Positions 35,201 through 47,018 of a stretch of 64,000 bases of DNA are shown here, piece by piece. Below the pieces are notes generated by a model. It was not told the origin of the DNA, did not search any database, and worked only from the letters and a program-made list of their open reading frames with translations. The position numbers were made by a program, and so were the translations under genes. Numbering within the stretch: the stretch's first letter is position 1; the number at the start of each line of letters is the position of its first letter. Where the stretch lies: the NCBI GenBank assembly GCA_007115705.1, contig QXEO01000869.1, positions 1,891,001 to 1,955,000 of the forward strand. Direction: 5' to 3'. This DNA is from Dactylis glomerata. Taxonomy: Eukaryota; Streptophyta; Magnoliopsida; Poales; Poaceae.

Positions 35201-37059
35201 ATAGGCATGGATACCATCTATCTCTTGGACACGAACCAGAAATAAAAACAGTTACCTTTGCTACACTTGAGCCTATGTGCTTCTCTTGATTGCTTGCACT
35301 CTTGTCATTTCCTCTAACGATAGGCAGCTCATACCTTTCTGTGAACCTACCAAAATATAGAGAAAAAATTAATGCTAGCTGGTGCCAAATAAAGAAAGGT
35401 AACTAATGCAGGAAAGCGAGAGAGTAAGTAAATTACTCTGCCTTATCACCCAAGACTTCTGGGCAACAAAAATAGAAAAGCGCCCACATTTCCTACAAGA
35501 ATATGCATGCTTACTTGCATCAGTAATAGGAGGATGAAGTATACAAGAGCATGTAATGCACGAGGAATTAAGTGGTTTCAGCTAGGTGGTACCTTCAAGT
35601 TATTTTGTATAGGTGTTCCACTAATGGCAATCCGATGGCCACAAGGTATTTCAAATAAGCCTTGGGCTCTCTGTGTATTAGGGTTCTTGATAAAATGGGC
35701 CTCGTCAAGAATAACATAATTCCAAAAACTTCCCTCCTCGTCGTCAGCATCATTATAGAAGTCACCTCTTATCTTCTTATAATTCTTTCTGACCATATCA
35801 TATGTTGTCAATAGGATACCTCCCTCCTCTATAAAACGATATGTGACTCATTAAAATATCTTAAAACGACAAGATACAAATTCTTTTAAATGGCGGTTGG
35901 GATAAAAAGCGAGGATATGAATGGTGGACAGAAGACATTTATGTTAGCAAACCTAAGAAAACCAAACCTTGAAGGCATTTCGAAGCTCATAGTCACGAGC
36001 ATCTTTGTTGGAACCAGAGTAGCTGTTACAAAGGATAAAATTAATCAATTAGCAGCGGTTGATAGGACTTGCTGGACCTGCATCAATATGAGAAAATACG
36101 TCCTACTTGTTGATCATGTGCCTGAGACCGACAAATGAAAGCTCCTTGTTCCAATGTGCGATGAGTGTTGCCGGGGCAACGATTAGCACCCTCCTGATTA
36201 GACCGGAATGGAACAACCCTGCCAGGAAGGCAGAAACCTGCAAGATGGGACAATGCATCACCAACTTGATACTGAAAAATCTGCGGCTGAAGGAAACCAG
36301 TGCCAATGTGTTCGAAGACAGAGAGCTAACTAGCACAGAAATAAGTACAATTAAACACGCAATAAGATTTGAACAAATTAAAAGTTTATTATTGTGTGGG
36401 TTGCTAATTGGTTTCAGTTCCATAAAATTCTGAAACTAAAGATGCAGTTTTTTTTACAGTATAACGTCTGCAGTCTGGCTAGTGGCCTAGTACTAGTAGC
36501 AAACAACCAAACATCCACAATAACAATCTAACAGTAAGAAAGAAGTATAAGGAAGATCGATACAAATTGACATGTATATTTTACAATAAAAAAGATGACA
36601 GTTAATTTGTGGAGGAGAATGGATGGTTTAGCAGGGTGAGTGATGGACCTGCATGGTCTTGCCAAGCCCCATGTCGTCCCCTAGTATTCCACCTTTTCCC
36701 CTGCAATGAAGAGACCAGAGCCAGTCGAGCCCCTCGCGCTGGTGGGGGTAAAGCTTGTTCAGTATCCTTGCTGGAAGTTTGAACGGCGCCATGCCGCTTC
36801 CGACGACAGCCTCCATCTCGAAGTCTGGAAGTTCTTCCTCCACCGAATAGATGTCATGGTATTCCTCGTCGTCGTGGTCGCCATCCTCATCTCTAAACCC
36901 CCCGGTGGGCTCGTCCGTCTCCCAACTTCCGACATCTTGCAGCCCGTGGTGGTCGGCGGCGGCCGGGAGGCACTGGGAGGAAGTGGTGTCGCTGAGCTTA
37001 CATAGGCGGCGGCGGCCGAGCAGCTTCACCCTCATGCCCATATGTGCTTGTATTCAGTA

Positions 37060-37683
37060 ATCGGGGGCGGCTTATGTAGCCGAGTGTACAACGTCTATCT
37101 TTTTTTGAAACCCCGAGTATACAACGTCTAGATTACAACAGATTTAGAGAGTGGCTCCTATACGCGCGCAGGGCGTGGCTATCTCGTACTGGGCGCGTGC
37201 CCGCAGAGCGCGCGCTGGCCGCAGGACTCGGGCGAGCCAGTAGCACTGCAGGACTGTGTGGTGCAGTCCAGGGAGGAGGAGGAGGAGGAGCGGTGCGTCG
37301 CCATGGATGGGGTCGAAGCGGAGCCTGCAGGTGTTGAATGAAGGGAGGGGGATGAAGGCTGTGAAGAGGAGTACCCTGGGGTGCGACGGGAATGGCTGGG
37401 GAGGAGACCGCCGCTCCTCTCAATCTACACACGCCTTTGTTAGGGCATTTTCAGGGCTAACACAAATATTTTGATCTGGATGCGTCGGGCCCTAAACAGA
37501 ATTTATGTCGAGATCCGGCCTGCCTCGCCGGGGCACGCAGCGGCGCGATCCAACTTGTCTGAAGTTTTTTTTTGTTTTCCAAAAATCAAATTGAATGAAA
37601 ATTCACGCGGATTTTAAATGGAACTTGCATTAATTTAAACAAAATTTACAATAATTTTTTTAAAAAAAAACATACTACGATCC
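37060..37683. other. Upstream region of the SNF2 gene, no gene seen
   Basis: It holds a CG-rich part (37150-37430) and an AT-rich part (37560-37680). The phrase CGAGT(G/A)TACAACGTCTA occurs twice at 37080-37130. Short frames do not resemble proteins I know. Confidence 0.4.
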
Positions 37684-38250
37684 CTTGGCATGTGGCCATG
37701 CCGCCGCCAGCTACTCGTCGTCGGAGACAAGGTCGACGACGACCTGCGGCTGGGGCTGTGGCGGGTTAATGACCACTCCCTACGGGTGGTCATGTCGACG
37801 CCGGCGGGGCGGAGCGCAGGGCGGAGGCGGCACCTCCTGCCCCTCGTATGCCACATGGGGCGGCGCGTGCACCGGTAGTGGTGGTGGACGTGGTAGAGAG
37901 GCCAAGTGCTCCACCACCATTCCAGTGAGCACAATGGCCTCCTGGAGGTCGGGGAACGCTCGGTCCTCGTCGGCCTTGGACGCCTCCAAGATCTGTTGCG
38001 GGAGGGCGTCCCTATCATACCCCGGCAGCTGGGACTGACTAGTACTCTAGGGCAGGTCTCCGACGCCCGACGCGGCGGCATCCTCTGTGGCCTTGTTGGC
38101 CTCCTGCTTGACGATGTCGTAGTGGTCATCTTCCTCGTTGGGGGGAGGGGGACTCGTCGACGGGGTAGGCCTCCCAAGACTGGTACTTGCCCTAGAAGGT
38201 CGACCGACGGCGGGCGGGGTGCTCCCAGGCGAGGAAGTCATATCAGAACT
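37684..38250 (-). pseudogene. Unknown gene fragment with in-frame stops
   Basis: One minus-strand frame reads from TSSPGSTPPAVGRPSRAST through NEEDDHYDIVKQEANKATED, QLPGYDRDALPQQILEASKA and LQEAIVLTGMVVEHLASLP to a Pro-rich end. TAG codons at 38049-38047 and about 37780 interrupt it. The acidic, Pro-rich composition resembles host or transposon-derived proteins often carried by Triticeae repeats, but I cannot name it. It abuts short GCACCGCAGCGGCTCGGGGAG-type repeats at 38270-38330. Confidence 0.35.
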
Positions 38251-38342
38251 ATGGGTTCTAGTACTTGCGGTTGCACCGCAGCGGCTCGGGGAGATTCTGG
38301 ATGCACCACAACGGTTCAGGGAGGTACTTGTGGTCTCACCGC

Positions 38343-39725
38343 AGCACTTACAAGTGGGTCTACAAGATTAAGACTCGCTCCGATGGATCTCTTGAGCGCT
38401 ACAAAGCGCGTCTTGTGGCTCGTGGCTTCCAGCAGGAGCAGGGCCATTATTATGCTAAGACTTTTGTCCATGTGACTCATATGACCACTGTGCGCGCTCT
38501 TCTTGCCATGCCCTCTGTTCACCACTAGTTTGTGAGTCATCTTGATATTCAGAACGCATTTCTCAATGGTGATTTGCGTGAGGAGGTTTACATGCAGCCT
38601 CCTCCAGGATACTCTATCCTTGATGGCATGGTTTGCCGTCTTCGGCGCTCTCTATATGTCCTAAAATAGACCCTTCACTCCTGGTTTGAGCGCTTCGCCT
38701 CTGTGGTGACTGCTGCTGGCTTCTCCCCCAGCGCTCATGATCCCGCGTTGTTTGCTCACACTTCTCCTCGTGGGCGGACTCTTCTCCTCCTCTGTGTTGA
38801 TGACATGATCATCATCGGCGATGACCCTGAGTACATTGCCTTTGTTAAGGCCCGTCTTCGTGAGCAGTTTCTTATGAATGATCTTGGTCCTCTTTGCTAT
38901 TTCTTGGGATTGAGTTTTCCTTATCTTCTGATAGCTTTTATATCTCCTAGGGAAAGTATATCCAGGATCTCCTTGCGCGTGCTGCTCTTGGTGATATGCG
39001 CATTGTTGAGACTCCTATGGAGCTCAGTGTCTAGTTTGTCCTTCTGATAGTGATCCTCTCCTTGATCCGATGCACTATCATCATCTTGTTGGGAGCCTTG
39101 TCTATCTTAATGTCACTCGTCCAGATATATCCTAGCATATACATATTCTGAGTCAGTTTGTCTCTCTCCCACCTCGGTTCACTATAGTCATGTCCTCCGT
39201 GTTCTTTGCTATCTTCGAGGCACGATCTTCAGTCGTCTATTTTTTCCTCGTTCTAGCTTCTTACAGCTCCATGCCTACTCTGATGCTACGTGGGCTAGTG
39301 ATCCTTCGAATCACCAGTCACTTTCCACCTACCATGTGTTTCTTCGTGGTTCTCTCATTGCACGGAAGACGGAGAAACAGATCGCCATTTCCCGCTCGAG
39401 TGCAGAGGCTGAGTTGAGAACTATGGCCAGCTTGACGGCCAAGGTGACTTGGTTACGGTGGTTATTAGAGGATTTTGGTGTGTCCGTCACTACACCAAGT
39501 TCCCTCTTATCAGACAGTACAGGTTTTATCAGCATTGCGCTAGATCTGGTGAACCATGAGCTCACCAAACACATCGGTGTTGATGCCTCCTTTGTGCGCA
39601 CTGTATGTGCATTCCGAGTTACAGTTGGCGGATTTCTTCACAAAGGTATAGACTAGAGCGCAACATAGGTTCTTTCTCTCCAAACTTAATTTTGTTGACC
39701 CACCATGAGTTCGAGGGGGGAGGGG
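38343..39725 (+). pseudogene. Copia reverse transcriptase-RNase H remnant
   Basis: The frame begins abruptly inside RT (WVYKIKTRSDGSLERYKARL). It continues with LDIQNAFLNGDLREEVYMQP, MVCRLRRSLYVLK, VDDMIIIGDDPEYIAFVKA and NDLGPLCYFLG, then RNase H parts (SRSSAEAELRTMASLTAKVT and HELTKHIGVDASF). Stops occur at about 38528 and 38668, with frameshifts after 38920. It is a 5'-truncated, dead Copia copy that ends at a short LTR. Its last about 95 bp belong to the duplicated segment. Confidence 0.85.
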
Positions 39726-39851
39726 GTTAGACATGTATAGTTTAGTTTTCCTTTTTTCCCATAGTATAAGGGGCTTTTTGCATATTGTCCACACATGTAC
39801 ATGTATTGGTCTTTGCCCCCCTGTGAATGATAGTTGCTCATTCCCTAATAA
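39726..39851 (+). repeat. Short (126-bp) 3' LTR of the Copia remnant
   Basis: A purine tract GAGTTCGAGGGGGG precedes GGTTAGACATGTATAG; the first base of TG has changed. The end is CATTCCCTAATA. The copy at 59895-60020 keeps TG...CA. It contains a CATAGTATAA TATA-like sequence. Confidence 0.75.
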
Positions 39852-41299
39852 CACCCTCCGTCGAGCCTCCATGGCACCACGCCGCCAAGACCCACCATCA
39901 TCAACGTGTGACAGGACATGCCGCTTCACCTCAGAACCACCGTTAGCCACTTACTGCTCCAAAACAATGCCCCACAAGGGAAGAACGGTGCCACGCGTCG
40001 CCATCGTCCGATCTAGGAGACCCAGATCTGGGGTTTCCCCCGAAGCAGCACCATCTCCAGCCGACATCTGCTCCAAAAACGATGCCCCCAAGAGGGTTAG
40101 CGACACCGAGCGCCGCCATCATCCGATCCGAGATCCCCCAGATCCAGGATTATTTCCCCCGGAGCAGCCCGAGTCAAGAGACGAGAAGAACAAAGGCAAT
40201 GCCTTCAAGAAGGTAATGACATCACGAGATGCTGTTATCGTCTGCCATGACTGATGTTAGCTCGGTTTTCATTGGCTAGACAAAGCAAATTTAATGTCAG
40301 AACCTCCGTCCTGAAAGGCATGCCTAAGAGAGATCACATGATATTATCTATAACCTTGAAAGTCAACTATCCTCTATGGGATGCTCATGAAAATATACTT
40401 AGAATCATGAATATTTACTTAATTTTCTAATATAACAGGATGAGTTGTTAAATGAACAAAATATCCTAAAATCAACTTTCTCATGTGTAATAGTAACCTG
40501 TTGAAAAAAAGGTATTTTTCGAAAAAAGGTATCAATTTGGATCTTGGAGATTTTAGTTGACACATCATGTATGCAGGAAACTCAAACCTTATTTTGTCAA
40601 AAGTGATTGTTTGTGTTGTGAACCAATATCTAAGATATCTCTGATTATAAGGATGGTAATGTTGAATGGAGAAATCAGTGCATGAATAACCATAGCCGTC
40701 TTGTGCAATTAATATATGATGGAGTCATTCCTACAACCCCATGTAGTACAAATGCAGGCTAAGTAGATATAAGCGCAGTCTTCCGTTATCCACTAAACCA
40801 TTACCAAGTTTTTTCTTTGTCGATCCAATTTGCTAATTGTCTAAACCATCAGGGAACAAACGACACAGCAACAAAAGAAAGTCATTTCTAGCACTCTCTG
40901 ACTCCCATGGATTTATCAACTGGTAAACTATGCAATGCTGACGAAGTTTCAGATTCAGCATACACTTACCAGTGGATCCCTCCATTGGTGAGACAACTCC
41001 TGGCCATGCCGGTGAACCCTTGTATGAACGGCTAGTTTGTGATGTACCAGGCAACTAGGGCTATGCTCACCATAGTGAAGTTTTCCGCCTGAACTACCCA
41101 TGTTAAAACCAGCTTGCCCCTGTGTGGTTGTGTCCACCAATCATCCAGAATACGTCGATATTGGCACCACGTCTCTTATTTCCATAGAAATCCACTCAAA
41201 ATTTACATCCAGCAATATCATCTTTGCACCTTCTTACTTACCACATATATGACCAGTGACCACAATATATTATTCATCGATCTTACTACATTTAACATA
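39852..41299. other. Non-coding or decayed sequence shared by both duplicate copies
   Basis: Near 39870-40255 a frame with MAPRRQDPPSST and ENICS/KNDAPKRVSDTERR-like phrases is open in copy 1 and partly in copy 2. It looks like a repeat-associated 5' sequence and is not a gene I recognise. From 40260 to 41299 I see no gene. Confidence 0.4.
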
Positions 41300-41837
41300 C
41301 ACTACCAGAAAATAGCGTGCCGCCGTGGCCACAGCGTCTGCCGTGTGCCACAGTGGCAGGTTGGCGCGGAACACTCACTCTGCCATGTTCCGCGCCAACA
41401 TGGTACACGGCATACACTGTGGCCATGGTGGTAGGCATCGGGGACACACGGCATACAGGAGGACAAGGCAGTGGGCCCCGAAGGTGCACGACAGACATGA
41501 GGACAAGGCAGAGGGCCCCGAAGACACACGGCATACCTGGGCCACACGGCACACCTGTGACAGTCTGTGGTCCACCACCCTGCTTTGGGTTCCCGCCAGA
41601 CCGTTGGCACCAAAAAACTGTCGTGACCACGTGGCTTTGCCGTGTGTATTGACACGGCAGTGTTATCTAATATGCTAATTCACCCCCTTTTGTGAACAAT
41701 GTCCCCGAAAAATTCCCGAATAATAATTTATTTATTTTTCCTTCTCAATTGCATGCATACCTCAAGAAAGATTGAAATTTGACATGGGACCCACTAATTG
41801 GAAATGATATATGGCTCGGTTTCTCACTTCTCGGGGG

Positions 41838-43005
41838 GTAGACCGCGCGTGGGCCACGGGCTAGGGTTTCATCGTAGATTGTGCTTCGGGGGTCCGGAAA
41901 CCACCCAAAGCATGCATGTGGACCTAACATGTGTATATATGTGTGATGTTGGGTAGGGAGATGCAATAGCTAGGTTCCCGGCGGTGTGACCTTCCACCTA
42001 TACCTATGGTTTGGTTCCTGACTTGGAGTTGGAAACTCCCGCGTCGGTTCCACCAGGGGGGAATCTTGTGGTAATCATGGGCAAACCTTTGCTTCCCATA
42101 TTCCTATGTCCTAACCAAAGTCAAAGGAGCACACTAGCCCCCCGTCTTGCTGTCCTCCTGAGAAATCTAGGAGGATAGACCGCGCATGGGCCACGGGCAA
42201 GGGTTTCGCCATACGCTGGGCTTCGGGGGTCCGGAACCCACCCAAAGCATGCATGTGGACCTAACATGTGTATATATGTGTGATGTTGGGTTGGGAGATG
42301 CAGTTGCTAGGTCTCTGGTGTGACCTTCCACCTATACCTATGGTTCGATTCCTGACTTGTAGGTGTAAACTACCGCGTCAGTTACACTGGGGGGAATCTT
42401 GTGGTAAGCATGGGCAAACCTTTGCTTCTCATGTTCCTATATCCTAACCAAATTCAAAGGAGCACACTAGCCCCTCGGCTTGCCGTCCTTCGGAGAAATC
42501 TAGGGGGTAGACCGCGCGCGGGCCACGGGCTAGGGTTTCATCGTAGACCGTGCTTCTGGGGTCCGGAACCCATCCAAAGCATGCATGTGGACCTAAAATA
42601 TGTATGTATGTGTGATGTTGAGTTGGGAGATGCAGTTGCTAGGTCCCCGGTGTGACCTTCCACCTATACCTATGGTCCGGTTCCTGACTTGGAGGTGGAA
42701 ACTCCCGCGTCGGTTCCACCGGGGGGAATCTTGTGGTAAGCATGAGCAAACCTTTGCTTCCCATGTTCCTATGTCCTAAAAAAGTCAAAGGAGCACACTA
42801 GCCCCCCGGCTTGTCATCCTCCAGAGAAATCTATGGGGTAGACCGCGCGTGGGCCACGAGCTAGGGTTTCACTGTAGACCGGGCTTCGGGGGTCCGGAGC
42901 CCACCCAAAGCATGCATGTGGACCTAACATGTGTATTTATGTGTGATGTTGGGTTGAGAGATGCAGTTGCTAGGTCCCCAGTGTGACCTTCCACCTATAC
43001 CTACG
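41838..43005. repeat. Tandem array of about 333-bp units inside the CACTA element
   Basis: CCACCCAAAGCATGCATG-type phrases start at 41901, 42238, 42570 and 42901, giving periods of 337, 332 and 331 bp. About three and a half units are present, each with TAGACCGCGCGTGGGCCACG and CCTTCCACCTATACCTA. Confidence 0.92.
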
Positions 43006-43267
43006 GGCCTCTGCCGTGTGCAGACACACGACAAAGGGAATCGCGGAGCTGTAGACCTTGGAGTGCCTGGGACGACCAAATGGTAATTATACCATGTGTA
43101 GACACACGGCAAAGAGTGGTGAACACGGGGAAGAGAGCACACTGCAAAGATCAGGGCCCGCCCATGAGCGATGTTCCATGCTAGGTGGCAGTCAACCAGG
43201 GCACACGACAGAGGATCAGCCGTGTCTGTTTGGACACATGGGAAAGGTTGGACCCATCACGCACGCG

Positions 43268-44944
43268 TGCTGATGCCAAGCTAACGTGTAGCAGACAGTC
43301 CTTGTGCGTGGTGAATGACCAGCCCGTTGGGAACCCCAAGAGGAAGGTATGATGAGTATAGCAGCTAGTTTTCCCTCAGTTAAGAAACCAAGGTTTAATA
43401 TCGTTCAGGAGAAAAGCAGACAGCGACGACTGAAGGTGATGCAGACTGGCTTAATAACACTCCAACAAGGGCGCCGTTTAACGATACTTGTTGACTCGTC
43501 TTTGGCCAGTAGCAACGCGGAACCTCCACACAACACAACCAAGTACTTTGCTCCCAACTTGCGATGAGGTTGTCAATCTCACCGGTTTGCTTGAAACAAA
43601 GGTTATGAGCGTATCGAGTGGAAAACAGTAGAGTATGCGAGTAAAGTAAACAGTGCGACTAAAGTAAACAGGTGATAGCAATATGATGGAAATAGGACCG
43701 GGGTCCACAGTTTACTAGTGGTGTCCCTCCATAAGATAAATAACACATGCTGGTTAAACGAATTACAGTTGGGCAATTGATAGAATAAAGATAAACGTGA
43801 TATGTCAAGAAGATCACTATGAGATTTACTCTGGGCATTACAACAAAATACATAGACCGCCATCCAACTGCATCTATGACTAATAATCCACTCCCGGGGA
43901 TATCAATCCGAACACCCCATGAGTATTAAGTTGCGAACAACAGATAATTGCATTAAGCAAAGTGTGTAATGTAAACAAAGCATATGCCCTTGAGCATATG
44001 AATGTTGTTTTCTCCCTAGTAGCAACAGCACATCTACAACCTTAGAGGTTTCTGTCACTCCCCCAGGTTAAGCATAGGCATGAACCCACTATCGAGCATA
44101 AATACCCCCTCTTGGAGTCACTAGCAACTACTCGGCCAAGATAGCTACTAACAACGGAGAGCATGCAAGATCATAAACAACATAGAGATAACATAAGATA
44201 ATATTCAGTACAGCAACTCAATCATAAACACCAATATTCATCGGATCCCAACAAACCAAACATGTAGAATTACATAACGGTGATCTCAATCATGTAGGGC
44301 AGCTCATGAGATCTAAACATGAAGCACATGGTGGAGGAGACAACCATCTAGCTACTGCTATGGACCCATAGTCCAAGGTAGACTACTCACTCATCGCTCC
44401 GGAGGCAAGCATGGCGATGAAGAAGACCTCCGGTGGCGATTCCCCTCTCCGGTAGGGTGCCGGGAAGAGCTTCTGGACCCTCCCGATCTTCGGGTCGACG
44501 GCGGCGGTGGATCGCGATGTGTTCTGGAAAAGTAATCGGGTACTTAGGTTTTTTCCGTCGGGGGGTCTTTATAGGCGAAAGGGCGATGTCAGAGGAGGAG
44601 CCAGGCGCCCTCACACCAGGCTCGCGCGGCCAGGGCCCTGGCCGCGCCGCCCTGGCGTGTGGGGCCCTGGTGGCCCCTCTCCTACTCTCCTTCGGATCTC
44701 TGGAAGCTTCTGGGTAAAATAAGACTTCAGGAACTTGTTTCGTCCAATTCCGAGAATATTTCCTGTGTATCACTTCTGAAACACAAAAACAGCAGAAAAC
44801 AGGGAACTGGCACTGTGGCAACTCGTTAATAGGTTAGTTCCGGAAAATGCATAAAAGTGCCACGAAGTGTAACGAAACAATAGGCAAATGGTGTAAAAAC
44901 AAGCATGGAGCATCAAAAATTATAGATACGTTGGAGACGTATCA
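43268..44944 (-). mobile_element. Solo LTR of a Gypsy element, nested in the CACTA element
   Basis: On the minus strand it starts TGATACGTCTCCAACGTATC and ends TTGGCATCAGCA, 1677 bp. The flanking duplication is ACGCG (43263-43267 and 44945-44949). No internal domain is present, so it arose by LTR-LTR recombination. It contains a TATAAAGACC TATA sequence and a GC-rich block with GGCCAGGGCCCTGGCC. Confidence 0.92.
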
Positions 44945-45350
44945 ACGCGCCAGGCCACCAAGACACTTTAATGTGCCGAGTGTCAGCTAGAAACACACGG
45001 CATACATACTATCATGTCACGTGGACCGGGACACATGGCAGAGTGTGGATGTCGTGGGGATCTCTATCGTGTCCCCTCTGCCATGTGTCGGCACACGGCA
45101 GATGGTCTGCCGAGGCCATTGTAGGGTCTGCCGTGTCAAATGCACACACGGCAGAGGGCTCTTCTCCGGTAGTGATAGTCATTTAGTAGTCATGACTCAT
45201 GAGTTGTATAAGAAAGTGTAGATGCATATAATGAGTTTGCATAGCAAAATATACAAGCATATACATATGGACATATATACAGAACTATACGAAGGGACAT
45301 GTATTTATTCAATGTTTATGTGTGTGAATATGTGGCATTTTGTTCTCTAA

Positions 45351-46468
45351 CTAAGCTGTGGGGTAGGAGGGCTCCATGGCGAGGCCGCACATGCCCTTCT
45401 TGTCTTTAATGTCCTTTTCCATTCTTAAAAATCCATTCTCGCCCCATGTTGTGCCCCAAGAATTCTTCAGCAACCAATACTTTGTACCATCACTGGTCGT
45501 TCCATAACCGATGGCTGCAATCCCATGATCCAAATCAGTACCGCAAGAACCGGTCATCACGCCACCGGAGTAGAATTGGAATGTCATGTCGCCTCCGTCC
45601 ACAGCTACTGACACGGGTTGGCTTGCCACTGCCTTCATGAGGGCACCCTCATCATTGGTAGGCACATCCTCATAGCTTTTAATAGTTGCAGCACTGCTAG
45701 TTCCACTCTTGCACTTGCCGTCTGCTGCGGAATATGGATAGCTAGACTCCTTAGTGAGGCCTCCATTCTTGATAATAAACTTGAACGCATCATCCATGAG
45801 ACCACCCTCGCAGCCCTGGTCCTCACCATGGACATCACAATCCACCAATTCTTGCTCCGATAATGAGATAAGATTGCCAGTACTTATCTTGACAATGCCC
45901 TCTGTTGCAGCAACAGCAGAAAAGGCCCAGCAACAACCTGCAAATTATTTTGTTGTGATATATGCAATTATACACACTATTCTGATATAGAAGATTCATA
46001 TGTAAGTAATTCAAGTGTGGCCTAAATGTTCTTACCACACTGGCCTTGATCTTTGACGGGAGTGACCGCACCCTTTGTCCTCCAGTCAACCATTGCCGGG
46101 AGTGCATCAAGGCTCATATTTTCATACCTGAACCCTGTAGGAACCTTCGTATTGTTTGGAATAAACCCCTTGTTAGTCTTGGTTGCCTTGAACTCATCAT
46201 TGCTAAGGTCTGCAAATTGGTTGATGTTGAGCCAGAACTTGTGCCCCCCAGCGTTGAACGATTCGATAAATCGAGCATTATCCTTGAATATCTCAAACCT
46301 TTGCGCCTTCTCAGCCGCATCCTTGTACACGCGACCATACTGAACCATCCAACTCTCGTGCCTTGCAACCATGGACAAGTCATCGTTCAGCTCTCGAGCA
46401 GCGAGGACAGAACTAACGAAGCAAAGGCATCCGAGGATGGCAAGGAGCGAAGCCCTCGGGATGGGCAT
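45351..46468 (-). CDS. Papain-like cysteine protease (C1A), SAG39-like
   Basis: Two exons, 46468-46036 and 45937-45351, join in phase across a 98-bp GT-AG intron to give 339 residues, the normal preproprotein length. Residues 1-23 (MPIPRASLLAILGCLCFVSS...) are a signal peptide for the vacuole or secretory route. The I29 prodomain has a degenerate ERFNIN motif (EKAQRFEIFKDNARFIESFN) and keeps the protease inactive until processed. The mature part starts near LPAMVDWR. The oxyanion Gln and nucleophile are in QGQCGCCWAFS (catalytic Cys147). Catalytic His is in DLDHGIAAIGYG and Asn in LLKNSWGTTWG. No defect is seen. The relatives are senescence-associated proteases that degrade protein. A near-identical broken copy is at 61862. 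Confidence 0.93.
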
Positions 46469-46545
46469 GTTTGATCAGGCACCTCTTCTGAACTGCTTGA
46501 CACTAGTGAGTACGTTTTGGTTTGTATTGTTCAATGGAACTAGGT

Positions 46546-46557
46546 GATATATATAGT
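46546..46557 (-). promoter_or_regulatory. TATA box of the cysteine protease gene
   Basis: ACTATATATATC on the minus strand lies about 80 bp before the ATG at 46468, a suitable place for a TATA box with a roughly 50-base leader. The same sequence is kept in copy 2 (63054-63065). Confidence 0.7.
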
Positions 46558-46559
46558 AC

Positions 46560-47018
46560 TCACAGGTGCTTATTTATTTAACTATAGCATAGGAACATAG
46601 GTACGGTGGAAAGGGGCTCCTGCGTAGCCGTGAAGGAGTATTTAATCTCCTGCGTAGAACAGAATTAAGTATTCTGCATGAGACGTACAGTTGCTGTAAC
46701 TGTGAGAACGACCCCTGTTAATGCAGATCACGTCTTCAGTATCTCCTTTATATGACAGGGCAACAACGGAGCTTCCAAAGGAACCACATCTGCCTGTTTG
46801 AATTTAATTTACACAAAAAGTGGACCCCTTTTGTATAATCTACACAGATAGGAATTAATCTGGACCCAAATATTAGAATAAACTTGAATTGATATTACTA
46901 TCAATTATTCGGGCGTGGAGGACCTATACCCGAACAATTGAAAAATTTCAATATAAAAAAAAGTTAATTAAGAATTTCGAAATATTTAATGAATAAAGAA
47001 AAATAAATATTCCTATTA
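46560..47018. other. Protease promoter region and junction to the viral insert
   Basis: Up to about 46865 it matches the region upstream of the copy-2 protease. After that the sequence is AT-rich and unmatched. It includes an 11-of-12-base inverted repeat (CAATTATTCGGG at 46902 and CCCGAACAATTG at 46929). The viral arm begins near 47019 (GAAGATCTCCATCATC). Confidence 0.5.

Larger units (their letters stand above)
29808..37041 (-). pseudogene. SNF2-family ATPase/helicase gene, CHR24 (ERCC6-like) type, disrupted
   Basis: Seventeen exons join in phase: 37041-36649, 36237-36107, 36022-35968, 35826-35593, 35492-35437, 35346-35256, 34731-34593, 34508-34428, 33945-33736, 33650-33579, 33110-33030, 32925-32807, 32702-32591, 32478-32413, 32326-32252 continued at 30734-30715, 30274-30146 and 30030-29925. 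The last frame stays open to a TGA at 29808. Helicase motifs are in order: GDDMGLGKT, VAPATLIAHW, ILDEAHFIKNP, ISGTPIQNN, VLIFSQ, GGLGLTLTKAARVIVVDPAWNP and VYRIGQTKDVVVYRL. Plant CHR24 proteins are nuclear remodelling or repair ATPases. Three faults are seen: one extra A in exon 7 (34608-34611 run) shifts the frame; the expected donor after 32413 reads AG|AGTGTA; and an LTR element sits in exon 15. The N-terminus is short compared with Arabidopsis CHR24, keeping only VKLLGRRRLCKLSD before the ATPase. Confidence 0.85.
41300..45174. mobile_element. CACTA transposon, non-autonomous
   Basis: The ends are CACTACCAGAAAAT at the left and CTTCTCCGGTAGTG at the right. They are flanked by a 3-bp duplication ATA (41297-41299 and 45175-45177), and the uninterrupted site with a single ATA is seen in copy 2 near 61687. 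Subterminal repeats of TGCCGTGTG / CACACGGCA are numerous at 41325-41660, 43010-43240 and 44990-45160, typical of CACTA elements. No transposase is coded. The middle holds a tandem array and a solo LTR. Without the LTR the element is about 2.2 kb. Confidence 0.95.
39631..46865. repeat. Direct segmental duplication, copy 1
   Basis: Apart from the CACTA insertion (41300-45174), this stretch matches 59806-63398 base for base with few differences. The match begins in the Copia RNase H end (GATTTCTTCACAAAGG) and ends at GATAGGAATTAAT. It includes the 126-bp LTR, about 1.4 kb of non-coding DNA, and the cysteine protease gene with its promoter. Confidence 0.95.

Noticed and set aside
39733..40254. 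173-codon frame beside the short Copia LTR
   Set aside because: It starts inside the LTR, is only partly open in the duplicate copy (60136-60570 in another frame), and lacks known motifs.
41838..43005. CRISPR-like or satellite centromeric array
   Set aside because: Units are about 333 bp with no spacers, inside a CACTA element of a plant genome.
44387..44821. 144-codon minus-strand frame
   Set aside because: It lies wholly in the solo LTR 43268-44944, in its GC-rich leader part, and is not a gene.
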